From Deltaproteobacteria bacterium (lineage in GTDB: Bacteria > Desulfobacterota > Dissulfuribacteria > Dissulfuribacterales > UBA5754): DNA of 39,998 nt. Location of the stretch: NCBI GenBank assembly GCA_036574075.1, contig JAINCN010000038.1:1-39998 (forward strand), in the 5' to 3' direction. The notes beneath the pieces are model-generated. The model made no database searches. It saw only the letters and a list, made by a program, of their open reading frames with translations, and had not been told where the DNA came from. Position 1 is the stretch's first letter, and each line of letters starts with the position of its first letter. A program made the translations under genes and the position numbers. This document shows, piece after piece, positions 8,491 to 16,700 of this stretch.

Positions 8491-8661
8491 CCTGAATCCG
8501 TGTGCCGAAGGCCGGGGTATTTGTTCCGTGCGACAAATAGCCCCAGTCCAGGGGGGCGGATTTGCCGAAGGCGCCCATCCGTGGGCACCTCCATCCACAA
8601 ATACCCCGGCCGTCGGCTTATTCTGTGAAATCGAAAGGTGTAATGCATAATCTCATTCAGG
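8491..8661 (-). repeat. Cloverleaf repeat, near-complete copy inside the rnc-era operon
   Basis: This copy is in reverse orientation, beginning with CCTGAATCCG and ending with TCTCATTCAGG. The outer inverted repeat is imperfect (four bases missing at the right end). The central stem (CCGGGGTATTTGT with ACAAATACCCCGG) and the CGGATTTGCCG region are kept. Its right end overlaps the rnc stop codon: the terminal TCCTGA provides the TGA at 8657-8659, so the insertion may have changed the RNase III C-terminus. Confidence 0.85.
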
Positions 8662-9367
8662 ACATAATCATGAGGCGATCCAAGGCCTTGCGTGCCGCAT
8701 CCTGTTCGGCGTCCTTCCTGCTCCTTCCTGACCCCTCGGCGAGGACCTTGCCCCTGAATTCGAGAAGAACGGTATAAGACCTAGAATGGTCAGGGCCACT
8801 GACGTCTGTAATTGTATAAACGGGGATCTCATGGAATCTCGCCTGGGTCCATTCCTGCAAGGCACTTTTGTGATCCTGTTCGCCGGCCATGCTGGCAACA
8901 GCATCGAAAAGATCTCCATAAATCCTTTCAACGACACTGCGGGCGACGTGATGGCCTCCGTCGAGATAAACCGCCCCTATGACCGCCTCAAGGGTATCGG
9001 CGAGGATGGAGGCCTTCCCTTCCTCTCCCCAATCCTTTGACTCGCCCTTTCCGATCCGTATCCAGGAGGCCAGGCCTATCATTCTCGCCCTCTCAGCGAG
9101 CTGCGAGGAGTTGACAAGACACGAACGCATGCGGGTCAGTTCGCCTTCCCGGCAGACCTTACCATACCTTTCCACAAGGATGTGGCTGACTATGAGCTGC
9201 AGGACGGCGTCCCCGAGGTATTCGAGAACCTCGTTATCCGGCGTTTTCGATCGACTCTCAACGGCGTATGAGCGATGGGTGAGCGCCTGTTTGAGGAGTT
9301 CCGTTCGGATGAAGGTATGACCAAGGATGCGTTCGAGGGGGAGATAAGGGTGATGGGGGTCCGACAT
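8657..9367 (-). CDS. rnc: Ribonuclease III
   Basis: Double-strand-specific endoribonuclease (236 residues) that processes rRNA precursors and structured mRNAs. The signature DNEVLEYLGDAVL occupies residues 44-56, with catalytic acidic residues Glu/Asp there and Asp124/Glu127 in ADTLEAVIGAV. A dsRNA-binding domain follows from about 162 to 235 (KSALQEWTQ…, GSGRSRKDAEQDAARKAL). I chose the ATG at 9367 (MSDPHHP); a further in-frame ATG at 9397 would add a short lysine-rich stretch. The last codons and the stop merge with the end of a cloverleaf repeat. Confidence 0.95.
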   Translation of the reverse strand: MSDPHHPYLPLERILGHTFIRTELLKQALTHRSYAVESRSKTPDNEVLEYLGDAVLQLIVSHILVERYGKVCREGELTRMRSCLVNSSQLAERARMIGLASWIRIGKGESKDWGEEGKASILADTLEAVIGAVYLDGGHHVARSVVERIYGDLFDAVASMAGEQDHKSALQEWTQARFHEIPVYTITDVSGPDHSRSYTVLLEFRGKVLAEGSGRSRKDAEQDAARKALDRLMIMS

Positions 9368-9500
9368 GATTTTCTTTTTTTTAGCAAAAAACCCCATCCA
9401 TCACAAGCGATCACAGTGCCTGCGCCTGAGACTACTCTTGCTTTTACGGTCCCTTTTTGGCATCCTGCTGAAAATATCCAAATGAAAGGAAACACCCGCC

Positions 9501-11165
9501 ATGCGCAGCGACGTCATGAAAAAAGGCCTTGAACGTGCCCCGCACCGCTCCCTTTTCAAGGCCATGGGTTATTCGGACGAGGAGCTCGCCCGTCCTCTCG
9601 TGGGCATAGCAAACTCCTTCAACGAGATCATCCCTGGCCATATACACCTGCGTCAGATCACGGATGCCGTGAAGGCGGGGGTCAGGATGGCTGGAGGGAC
9701 CCCCATCGAGTTCGGGGGGATCGGGGTCTGTGACGGTATCGCCATGAACCATTTAGGCATGCGGTATTCACTTGCAAGCCGGGAACTCATAGCCGATTCC
9801 GTAGAAATCATGGCCCAGGCCCATCCGTTCGATGGATTGGTCCTGATCTCGAGCTGCGACAAGATCACCCCCGGTATGCTCATGGCCATGCTGCGCCTTG
9901 ACATCCCGGCCATCCTCGTGAGCGGCGGCCCCATGCTGACAGGGGAATGGCATGGCAAAAACGTGAATCTTATCAGCATGTTCGAGGGAATCGGACAGGT
10001 CAGAAAAGGGAGTATGAGCGAGAAGGAGCTTGCGGAGCTCGAGGAAGAGGCCTGCCCCACATGCGGCTCATGCGCCGGCATGTTCACCGCCAATTCCATG
10101 AACTGTCTCTCCGAGGCAATCGGCCTCGCCCTCCCCGGAAACGGAACCATCCCGGCGACAGCTGCTGCCCGCATCCGCCTTGCAAAAAAAACGGGCAGTC
10201 AGGTAGTCCGTCTCATTGAAAAAGACATCCGTCCCCGCATGATCGCTACGGAAGCGGCCTTCAGAAACGCCATAGCCGTGGACATGGCCCTTGGATGTTC
10301 CACCAACACGGTCCTCCATGTCCCGGCCATCGCCCACGAGGCGGGGATCTCCCTCCCTCTTGAAACATTCAACGAGATCAGCAAACGCGCTCCCCATCTC
10401 TGCAACCTCATTCCAGCCGGCCCCAACAGCATGGCGGACCTCAACCGTGCTGGAGGCGTCAGCGCCGTCATCAAGGAGCTTTCCACCCTTGGGATCATAG
10501 ACGGAAGCCTGATGACCGTCACAGGGGAGACACTTGACAAGACCATTGAAAGGGCGGAGGTATCGGACAGGTCTGTCATCCGCCCTTGTACAGACCCATA
10601 TCACAGCGAGGGTGGGATCGCCATCCTTTACGGAAACCTTGCGCCACAGGGCTCGGTGGTCAAACAGTCGGCCGTTGCCCCTGAAATGCTCATCCACACT
10701 GGGCCTGCCCGCGTGTTCGACTCTGAAAACGAGGCATATTCGGCTATCCTCGAGAACAGGATCGTCCCAGGCGACGTCATCGTCATTCGATATGAAGGCC
10801 CGAAGGGCGGACCGGGCATGCCAGAGATGCTTTCCCCCACTGCTGCTATCGTTGGCATGGGTCTTGGAAAGAAGGTGGCCCTCATCACGGACGGCAGATT
10901 CAGCGGCGGTTCTCAGGGGGCGGTCATCGGACACATCTCCCCAGAGGCTGCAGAAGGAGGGCCCATCGCCTTGGTCGAGGAAGGAGACCTTATAAGCATC
11001 GACATCCCCTCGCGACGGCTCACACTCCTCGTGGATGACGCGGAGCTGGAACGACGTCGGGCTGTCTGGGCACCCAAACCTCCGAAGATCACGCAGGGAT
11101 ATCTCGGACGGTACGCCAGGATGGTTTCGAGCGGGGCGTCCGGGGCGGTCTTTCGGAACGAATAA
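9501..11165 (+). CDS. ilvD: Dihydroxy-acid dehydratase
   Basis: Fe-S enzyme (554 residues) that dehydrates 2,3-dihydroxy acids to 2-keto acids, the third common step of valine and isoleucine synthesis. Cluster-ligand cysteines are visible at Cys77 (GVCDGI), Cys119 (SSCDKITPG) and in the [12 protein letters not shown] block (184-195). The C-terminal GRFSGGSQG motif is also family-specific. An AAAGGA Shine-Dalgarno precedes the ATG. The gene is divergent from rnc (134-base gap) and is followed 29 bases later by a small DsrE-like gene. Confidence 0.97.
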   Translation: MRSDVMKKGLERAPHRSLFKAMGYSDEELARPLVGIANSFNEIIPGHIHLRQITDAVKAGVRMAGGTPIEFGGIGVCDGIAMNHLGMRYSLASRELIADSVEIMAQAHPFDGLVLISSCDKITPGMLMAMLRLDIPAILVSGGPMLTGEWHGKNVNLISMFEGIGQVRKGSMSEKELAELEEEACPTCGSCAGMFTANSMNCLSEAIGLALPGNGTIPATAAARIRLAKKTGSQVVRLIEKDIRPRMIATEAAFRNAIAVDMALGCSTNTVLHVPAIAHEAGISLPLETFNEISKRAPHLCNLIPAGPNSMADLNRAGGVSAVIKELSTLGIIDGSLMTVTGETLDKTIERAEVSDRSVIRPCTDPYHSEGGIAILYGNLAPQGSVVKQSAVAPEMLIHTGPARVFDSENEAYSAILENRIVPGDVIVIRYEGPKGGPGMPEMLSPTAAIVGMGLGKKVALITDGRFSGGSQGAVIGHISPEAAEGGPIALVEEGDLISIDIPSRRLTLLVDDAELERRRAVWAPKPPKITQGYLGRYARMVSSGASGAVFRNE

Positions 11166-11194
11166 GGCATGGAAACACGCACGGGAGAAAATCG

Positions 11195-11545
11195 ATGAAA
11201 AAGCATCTCAAACTACTTCTTCACATCGCATCCGCAGACCGCTGGCTCGCAGCCTCGACAAATGCCCTGAATTTTCTGAAAGCCCAACAGGAGGATGAAA
11301 AGGTGGAGGTCGTCCTCCTCGCCAACGGTGACGCGGTCACCCGCTGCATTCAATGTGATAGGGAACTATTTGACAGACTCAAACAGATAGTTCTCGACGG
11401 TGGAGAGATCCGGGTCTGTGCCAACGCCCTCGCGGCCTTTTCCATACCTCCGCAACGGCTCCCCGAGATCTTCACCGTGATTCCATCCGGGATCCGGGAG
11501 CTCGTCCTTCTTCAGGGCGAGGGATGGGCATACGTGCGGCCATAG
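11195..11545 (+). CDS. DsrE/DsrF-like sulfur-relay family protein
   Basis: Small soluble protein of 116 residues with the alternating beta/alpha pattern of the DsrE fold (KLLLHIASADRW…, VEVVLLANGDAV…, ELVLLQGEGWAYVRP). Family members carry persulfide sulfur or act as subunits of sulfur-relay complexes. Cys51 and Cys54 (RCIQCD) lie on the loop after strand 2, and another Cys is in IRVCANAL; any of these could be a sulfur carrier. It follows ilvD closely, so co-transcription is likely, though no functional link is evident. Confidence 0.7.
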   Translation: MKKHLKLLLHIASADRWLAASTNALNFLKAQQEDEKVEVVLLANGDAVTRCIQCDRELFDRLKQIVLDGGEIRVCANALAAFSIPPQRLPEIFTVIPSGIRELVLLQGEGWAYVRP

Positions 11546-11560
11546 GGTTCAGTTTCGCGA

Positions 11561-11671
11561 CCCTGCTGAAAAAAACCGATTCTCGCGGCGTTGCTTCAAT
11601 TTTCCAGTCCATGCGGCTGATGATCCCCCACCCTTCCCCTCCCCAGCTGGGGGAGGGATGGGGAGGGGGAA
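11561..11671 (-). repeat. Second dispersed repeat family, copy 1
   Basis: About 70 bases of this intergenic stretch (11564-11633) are near-identical, in reverse complement, to 28756-28815 and its flanks. The shared core on the minus strand is GGATCATCAGCCGCATGGAC followed by TGGAAAATTGAAGCAAC. It is joined here to a strong hairpin of CCCTTCCCCTCCCC against GGGGAGGG (11631-11669), which may also act as a bidirectional terminator between the dsrE-like gene and the convergent gene at 11753. Confidence 0.75.
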
Positions 11672-11752
11672 AATTTCGCGCCTTGGATATCGAGCCTTTT
11701 GAGTGGGATCAGATTAAGGTTTTTGCAGTGCGATCAGTTTCATGACTTTAAG

Positions 11753-12157
11753 CTAATCAATGAGAGGTCTTTGTCTGGCCTGATCCTCTGATTTCCGTCG
11801 GCGTGGTGAGGAACGAACCGCACCGATCGCGACCGATGTGGAGTCAATGAAATGACCTCCTGAAGGAAACCACGTAAGATGCCAAAAATGATAAAACTCA
11901 GACGCGGAGATGATCTGTTCGGACAACCCGACCTTTTGGCAAAAAAGCACGAGACGATCGCGCTCTCCACTGATGACATGGTATGATTGTTTTTTACGTG
12001 AAAGATAGTTCTCATGGATGGCAATGTTGCCCTGCTCGGCCCACAGCACGGCGGCAGGAATTTCCTTAAGGGAGAAATATCGAACTTTCAGCTCGGAGCC
12101 GATCCTTTTCAGGAAGTCTGTGATGTCCGGCAGAGACGGCCTCTTTCGAGGAGACAC
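11753..12157 (-). CDS. Hypothetical protein
   Basis: I do not recognise this 134-residue frame. It starts with GTG immediately after an in-frame TGA, so the start cannot lie further upstream. The protein is basic at both ends and its centre (HVISGERDRLVLFCQKVGL, then YHFWHLTWF) looks like a folded domain, but no catalytic or binding motif is clear. The last roughly 30 residues are Arg/Ser-rich and may be out of frame, so a degraded gene is possible. It is isolated between two repeats on the strand opposite to its neighbours. Confidence 0.45.
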   Translation of the reverse strand: MSPRKRPSLPDITDFLKRIGSELKVRYFSLKEIPAAVLWAEQGNIAIHENYLSRKKQSYHVISGERDRLVLFCQKVGLSEQIISASEFYHFWHLTWFPSGGHFIDSTSVAIGAVRSSPRRRKSEDQARQRPLID

Positions 12158-12249
12158 TTTTCACACCCCACGATCGCCGATATACACACCTCATCGGTTG
12201 TTGGGAGCCAATCCTTGAACCAGGATATGAACTTCACCAATTTCAACTC

Positions 12250-12424
12250 CCTGAATCCGTGAGATATGCACTCAACCTTTCGATTTCACAGTATAAGCCT
12301 ACGGCCGGGGTATTTGTGGAGTGAGGCGCCCATGGACGGGGCTCGAACGGCAAATCCGCCCCCATGGACGGGGGCTATTTGCCGCACGGAACAAATACCC
12401 CGGCCGTAGGCCCACGGATTCAGG
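12250..12424 (+). repeat. Cloverleaf repeat, full-length copy upstream of hisB
   Basis: Full 175-bp copy. The left end is CCTGAATCCGTGAG and the right end is CCACGGATTCAGG. The long stem GCCTACGGCCGGGGTATTTG pairs with CAAATACCCCGGCCGTAGGC. The inner hairpin CGGCAAAT…CCCCC-ATGGAC-GGGGG…ATTTGCCG is intact, while the first hairpin is altered (GGCGCCCATGGACGGGGCTCG). It lies 66 bases before hisB, within the 5' region that must carry the hisB promoter or leader. Confidence 0.92.
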
Positions 12425-12490
12425 AACTCTTTATAAGACCACAGAATTTTTGCTAATAGCTGATAGCCGCCTTTCCGAAGAGATGATGAC

Positions 12491-13081
12491 ATGACACGAT
12501 CTGCACACATCAAGCGTTCCACCCGGGAAACGGATATAGATCTCAAGCTCTGCATAGATGGATCGGGAAAGGCCCGAATCCGCACCGGTGTCCCCTTTCT
12601 CGACCACATGCTCGTCCTCTGGACGGTTCACGGCCTCTTCGATCTCGACATCGAGGCCACCGGCGACATCGAGATAGACGACCACCACACGGTCGAAGAC
12701 GTGGGGATCTGCCTTGGCCTAGCTTTTAGGGATGCCATGTCCGATCCGAAAGGGATCACGAGGTATGGAAGCGCCGTCATTCCCATGGACGAGGCCCTTG
12801 TCCAGGTGGATCTGGACCTCTCGAGACGGCCCTTTCTTTACTATGACGTCCCTCTTCCCAGTGGAAAAATCGGCACATTCGACGCGGAGCTTGTGGAAGA
12901 ATTTCTCCGCGCCTTTGCCATGAACGCGGGAATCACTATCCATATCAAGCTGTTGCACGGGAAAAACGGACACCATATATGCGAGGCCGTTTTCAAGGCC
13001 TTGGGAAGGGCGCTTGATCAGGCAACCACGATCGACAAACGCAGGGCCGATGCCATACCTTCCAGCAAGGGAGCCCTGTAA
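12491..13081 (+). CDS. hisB: Imidazoleglycerol-phosphate dehydratase
   Basis: Mn-dependent enzyme of histidine synthesis (196 residues, monofunctional form) that dehydrates imidazoleglycerol phosphate to imidazoleacetol phosphate. Both metal-binding motifs are present: DDHHTVEDVG (63-72) and the mirrored GHHICEAVFKA (160-170). The N-terminal block GVPFLDHML is also typical. It stands alone from other his genes. The lipoprotein gene starts two bases after its stop. Confidence 0.96.
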   Translation: MTRSAHIKRSTRETDIDLKLCIDGSGKARIRTGVPFLDHMLVLWTVHGLFDLDIEATGDIEIDDHHTVEDVGICLGLAFRDAMSDPKGITRYGSAVIPMDEALVQVDLDLSRRPFLYYDVPLPSGKIGTFDAELVEEFLRAFAMNAGITIHIKLLHGKNGHHICEAVFKALGRALDQATTIDKRRADAIPSSKGAL

Positions 13082-13083
13082 CC

Positions 13084-13791
13084 ATGAAAGGATATTCCAT
13101 GTCTCTTTCCATCTCCTGCCGTATCAAGGCCGTTTTTTTTGCCCTTGCCATATCCCTGCCCGTGCTCCTTTCCGGATGCGCCGGCCTCACAACAACGCCG
13201 AGGGACGATCGCCTCCTGCCACGGCTCGAAAACATTGCAGTCCTCCCCATGGACAGGGCTGTCACCCGTCCAGGCCAGGACCGCATGACGTGTACCCTAA
13301 GCGATACGGTCTTCGATGTCTCGGAGACCAGCCCAGCCGAGGCGGATGCCATGACCCGCATCCTTTTCGGTCTTGTGGAAGGAGATCCTCGCTTCCACAT
13401 CGTGCCGGAAAAACGGTGTGTCGGTTTTCTGAACGTCTTTCTCCAGGAGGACGTCAGGGCGTCACAAATAAAGCTCATCCGCGCATTCGGCACGGAACTC
13501 GGGGCAGACGCAGTCCTTTACGGAAAGCTCTTCCGCTTCGAGGAACGGATCGGCTCCCCGTATTCTGTTGAACGGCCGGCATCCATCGCCTACACCATAC
13601 ATCTTATTCGGGTCTCTGACGGGGCCATTCTCTGGGGAGCGACATTTGATGAAACCCAACGCCCGCTGAGCGAGAATCTTTTCAAGATCTCCCTCTATCG
13701 CAAGGTCGGCATGCGCTGGCTGACAGCAGAAGAGTTTGCGGCTTACGCCCTTAGTCAAAACATCGAAGACCTCCGCAAGCGCCTTCCCTGA
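13084..13791 (+). CDS. Predicted outer-membrane or periplasmic lipoprotein
   Basis: Protein of 235 residues with a lipoprotein signal peptide: a basic start, a hydrophobic stretch and the lipobox LLSGC, giving Cys32 as the lipidated residue. After Cys the residues are Ala-Gly, so the Lol +2 rule predicts the outer membrane. The body resembles the CsgG/GNA1162-like lipoproteins (ELGADAVLYGKLFRFEE, SDGAILWGATFDETQ), whose function is largely unknown. A second ATG at 13099 is a good alternative start. It directly follows hisB and is followed 13 bases later by the exonuclease gene. Confidence 0.8.
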   Translation: MKGYSMSLSISCRIKAVFFALAISLPVLLSGCAGLTTTPRDDRLLPRLENIAVLPMDRAVTRPGQDRMTCTLSDTVFDVSETSPAEADAMTRILFGLVEGDPRFHIVPEKRCVGFLNVFLQEDVRASQIKLIRAFGTELGADAVLYGKLFRFEERIGSPYSVERPASIAYTIHLIRVSDGAILWGATFDETQRPLSENLFKISLYRKVGMRWLTAEEFAAYALSQNIEDLRKRLP

Positions 13792-13804
13792 TCTTTTCCG
13801 TAAA

Positions 13805-15841
13805 ATGGATCTTGCCCTGGGCCAGGTGGTCGAATACCTGGAAAATCAAAGGTTTTTCTGCGCCGCAGCATCAGGAAAAAAGGGAAGCCGTCTTAAACTC
13901 CTGTCCTACCTCGGCAGAGAGACCCTCCTGCCGGAAAACCGTCTCATACATGTCTCAGAAGAAAGGATCCTGGACAGGGAGCGGGAAAAGATCCTTAGGC
14001 GCCTCCAAGAGATCCATGCCCGAAGGGATGCCCTGCAGGCGGATATCTCACTTGCAGAACTCTGGGAGGTCATAAAAGAAGAGGGTGAGGTCTGGGCCCC
14101 TCGCCCTCTTGCCGAGCTCGTCTTCGGCCTGGACGCGGGATCGGATCACGAAGCCGCCATTATTCGGGCTGTCATTCGGGAACATGTCCATTTCAAGTAC
14201 CGGGAAGGATATATCTACGTACAGCCTGAACATGTCGTTAAATCCGCCATATCCCGCATGCAGGTTGAGGCGGACAGGCTCGCCCGGCTCGAGGCCGGAT
14301 CCCGCTGGATCCGGAAGCTCTGGGGGGTTGACGCCCCTAGGCCGGAGGGGGCCGAGGGGGATTTCCCCAGTGAAATCATCGCATTCTGGATAGAGGCCCT
14401 CAAAAATGTGGCCATACGGGGTGCCGAATCCGAACATTATCAACTTGTACGAGAGCTGTTCAAGACCTCGGGAATCAGCCACCCATACGGGGCGTTTGAA
14501 AGCCTCGTCAAGGCAGGTGTCTGGACCCAGGATCAGAACCTGGATCTTTTTCGCTACGGAATTGCGCAGGACTTCCCCAAGGAGGTCCTCGAACAGGCCG
14601 AAAGGCTTCGCCAACATCCATTGGATTGGCAAGGACGGGAAGACCTCACATCCCTCCATGTGGTTACGATCGACGGTCCCGAAACCCTCGACCTCGACGA
14701 CGCCATAAGCCTTGAAAAAAGGGAAAATGGATGGGAAATCGGGGTTCACATCACGGATATCGGGCTCCTCATCCCAAACGGCACTCCCCTCTTTAATGAG
14801 GCAATGGAAAGGGCGACGACCATCTATCTTCCGGAGACCAAGATCCCCATGCTTCCCGAGTCACTTTCCCAGGATGCATGGAGCCTCGAGGCCGGCCAGG
14901 AACGTGCGGCCCTCTCCTTTTTCGCCCTTATCTCCGAAGAAGGAAAGGTCGTCCAGCATCGCATCGTAACAAGCGTCATCCTCGTCAAAAGGCGCCTCAC
15001 CTATGAAGATGCCCTCGCCATGATCCACGAGGACGGACACCCCTTCCAGACCCTTCACCATCTCATGACCCTACTCCGCCAGGCCCGCATCAGACAGGGG
15101 GCGCTTCCCCTCCCCATTCCGGAACTCGTGGTGCGCGTGGATCACCAGGGAACAGTATCCCTCCACCTGGCGCCCATAGACGATGCCCGTTTCATGGTCT
15201 CCGAGTGCATGATTCTCGCCAATCACTTGGCGGCGCGATTCCTTCGGGATCATGGCATACCCGCCCTTTACCGGAGCCAGCCTGAGCCCAGGGATCGCAT
15301 CATAAGCGGGGGCGACGAGGACATAAAACGGAATTTCCAGCAAAGACGCCTCATCAGCAGGGGCGTCCTGGGCCAGGAACCGGACCCCCACGTAGGTCTC
15401 GGACTCGACTGTTACACAACCATCACGTCACCACTTCGCCGCGTCATCGATCTCCTCATGCAGCAGCAGATCACCTCTTACCTGAAATGCGGCAAGGCCA
15501 TGCACACGGCAGAAGACCTTGAAAGGTATCTACCGCCCCTTCAGGACGGGCTTGCCCGGGCATCAGCGGTCAGCCATCTCCGAACACGCTACTGGGTCCT
15601 CAAACACCTCGCCTCCCTCAGAGGATCCTCTATGGATGCGTGGATCCTCGACTCAGGGCCCCACAAGGTCATCGCCGTCCTATCCGATTATCTCATCCCC
15701 GTAGAGCTCCCGAGGCATCCGGGAAAGAAGATGCACTTCGGGAATGAAACACGGGTCACGATCAAAAAGGTGGAGCCCAGGGAAAATCTCCTCAAGGTTG
15801 ACTGGGCCGAGACACCCCTGTCCCCTGCCCCGACCCCTTGA
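13805..15841 (+). CDS. RNase II/RNase R family exoribonuclease (RNB domain)
   Basis: Protein of 678 residues that should degrade RNA processively from the 3' end. The RNB catalytic domain runs from about residue 280 to 600. It contains the acidic motif TIDGPETLDLDDA (288-300), whose Asp residues bind Mg, and the later TSPLRRVIDLL block. The N-terminal 270 residues lack an obvious cold-shock signature and match the divergent N-terminal region of deltaproteobacterial RNB proteins. The ATG at 13805 was chosen because the longer frame to 13736 overlaps the lipoprotein gene. Whether it is functionally RNase II or R cannot be decided. Confidence 0.9.
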   Translation: MDLALGQVVEYLENQRFFCAAASGKKGSRLKLLSYLGRETLLPENRLIHVSEERILDREREKILRRLQEIHARRDALQADISLAELWEVIKEEGEVWAPRPLAELVFGLDAGSDHEAAIIRAVIREHVHFKYREGYIYVQPEHVVKSAISRMQVEADRLARLEAGSRWIRKLWGVDAPRPEGAEGDFPSEIIAFWIEALKNVAIRGAESEHYQLVRELFKTSGISHPYGAFESLVKAGVWTQDQNLDLFRYGIAQDFPKEVLEQAERLRQHPLDWQGREDLTSLHVVTIDGPETLDLDDAISLEKRENGWEIGVHITDIGLLIPNGTPLFNEAMERATTIYLPETKIPMLPESLSQDAWSLEAGQERAALSFFALISEEGKVVQHRIVTSVILVKRRLTYEDALAMIHEDGHPFQTLHHLMTLLRQARIRQGALPLPIPELVVRVDHQGTVSLHLAPIDDARFMVSECMILANHLAARFLRDHGIPALYRSQPEPRDRIISGGDEDIKRNFQQRRLISRGVLGQEPDPHVGLGLDCYTTITSPLRRVIDLLMQQQITSYLKCGKAMHTAEDLERYLPPLQDGLARASAVSHLRTRYWVLKHLASLRGSSMDAWILDSGPHKVIAVLSDYLIPVELPRHPGKKMHFGNETRVTIKKVEPRENLLKVDWAETPLSPAPTP

Positions 15842-15899
15842 CAGGTATCCGGCCGTCAATAGTCTAAATCCTTGTCACAACCCATCCTGGAGGATATCC

Positions 15900-16538
15900 A
15901 TGCGCCAGCTCACCGTCTCCCTTTTCTGCGCCGTTGCGGCCGTCTCGGGCCTTGTGATCTTTCTCGAACCGACCCTTCAGGGAGATTGGAAGGGGATCCT
16001 CCTCATCGGAGCGCCCATCCTCGCCGGAGCGGTTTCACTCATAGCGGTTCCACGTCAGCCAGCCAAAAAGGAGACCGAAACAGCACCTGCCGGAATCCCT
16101 TCGGAACCTCTCGGTGAAAGCCCCCCTGAACCCCCCGTTTCTCCACCGGCTGAAGACCCAAACAGTGCAATAGTCTCCTACCTCTCCCTCCTGCAGAGGG
16201 AGGGGCGGCTCATCGACTTTTTCCTGGAGGATATCGACGCCTACGACGACTGCCAGGTTGGAGCAGCAGCACGCGAGATCCACAGACGGTGCGGACCCAT
16301 CCTCAGGGAGACACTCGCCCTGGAACCAGTACTATCCGGGGAGGAAGGGGCAAGGGTCGAGATCGACGAAGACTTCGACTCGTCCAGGATCAAGCTCGTG
16401 GGGAGGGTCACGGGACGCCCTCCGTATGTTGGCATCCTGCGGCATCCCGGATGGAGATGTTCCCGAATACGGATACCCTTCGACAGGTCGGCGGCGAGAA
16501 ACGACATCATAGCCCCGGCCGAGGTGGAGATTTCGTGA
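15900..16538 (+). CDS. DUF2760 family protein
   Basis: Protein of 212 residues. Two hydrophobic segments at the N-terminus (about 5-22 and 31-49) suggest a membrane anchor. A proline-rich linker follows (about 66-85), then the DUF2760 domain with its typical motifs LLQREGRLIDFFLEDI, QVGAAAREIHRRC and a C-terminal GxPPYxGxLxHPGW. Function is unknown. In other genomes such genes often stand beside an Hsp70-like gene; none is here. The ATG at 15900 is preceded by GGAGG. It closes the plus-strand run from hisB. Confidence 0.85.
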   Translation: MRQLTVSLFCAVAAVSGLVIFLEPTLQGDWKGILLIGAPILAGAVSLIAVPRQPAKKETETAPAGIPSEPLGESPPEPPVSPPAEDPNSAIVSYLSLLQREGRLIDFFLEDIDAYDDCQVGAAAREIHRRCGPILRETLALEPVLSGEEGARVEIDEDFDSSRIKLVGRVTGRPPYVGILRHPGWRCSRIRIPFDRSAARNDIIAPAEVEIS

Positions 16539-16700
16539 ATTGGGATAGATGGTGGGCAGAAATCCTGCATGAACCTGACAACGGGTGCAGTCCCGGGCCG
16601 GGGGTATGTCCATGATAACGGATATTACGCTTTCCCCGAAAAGGACCTCCTCTGCGGTATCCTCGATTATCTGGGCGAGTTTTGCGATATCTTTGTCCAT
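16332..16700 (-). CDS. Possible small ORF after the radical SAM gene
   Basis: An ATG at 16700 inside the last codons of the radical SAM gene opens a 122-codon frame. Its first 54 residues lie in the gap before DUF2760. They look protein-like: an amphipathic start (DKDIAKLAQIIEDTAEEVLF) and a CTRC pair. The remaining residues run antisense through the DUF2760 gene and look like a shadow. It may be a real short gene with a displaced 3' end, or chance. Confidence 0.25.
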   Translation of the reverse strand: MDKDIAKLAQIIEDTAEEVLFGESVISVIMDIPPARDCTRCQVHAGFLPTIYPNSRNLHLGRGYDVVSRRRPVEGYPYSGTSPSGMPQDANIRRASRDPPHELDPGRVEVFVDLDPCPFLPG

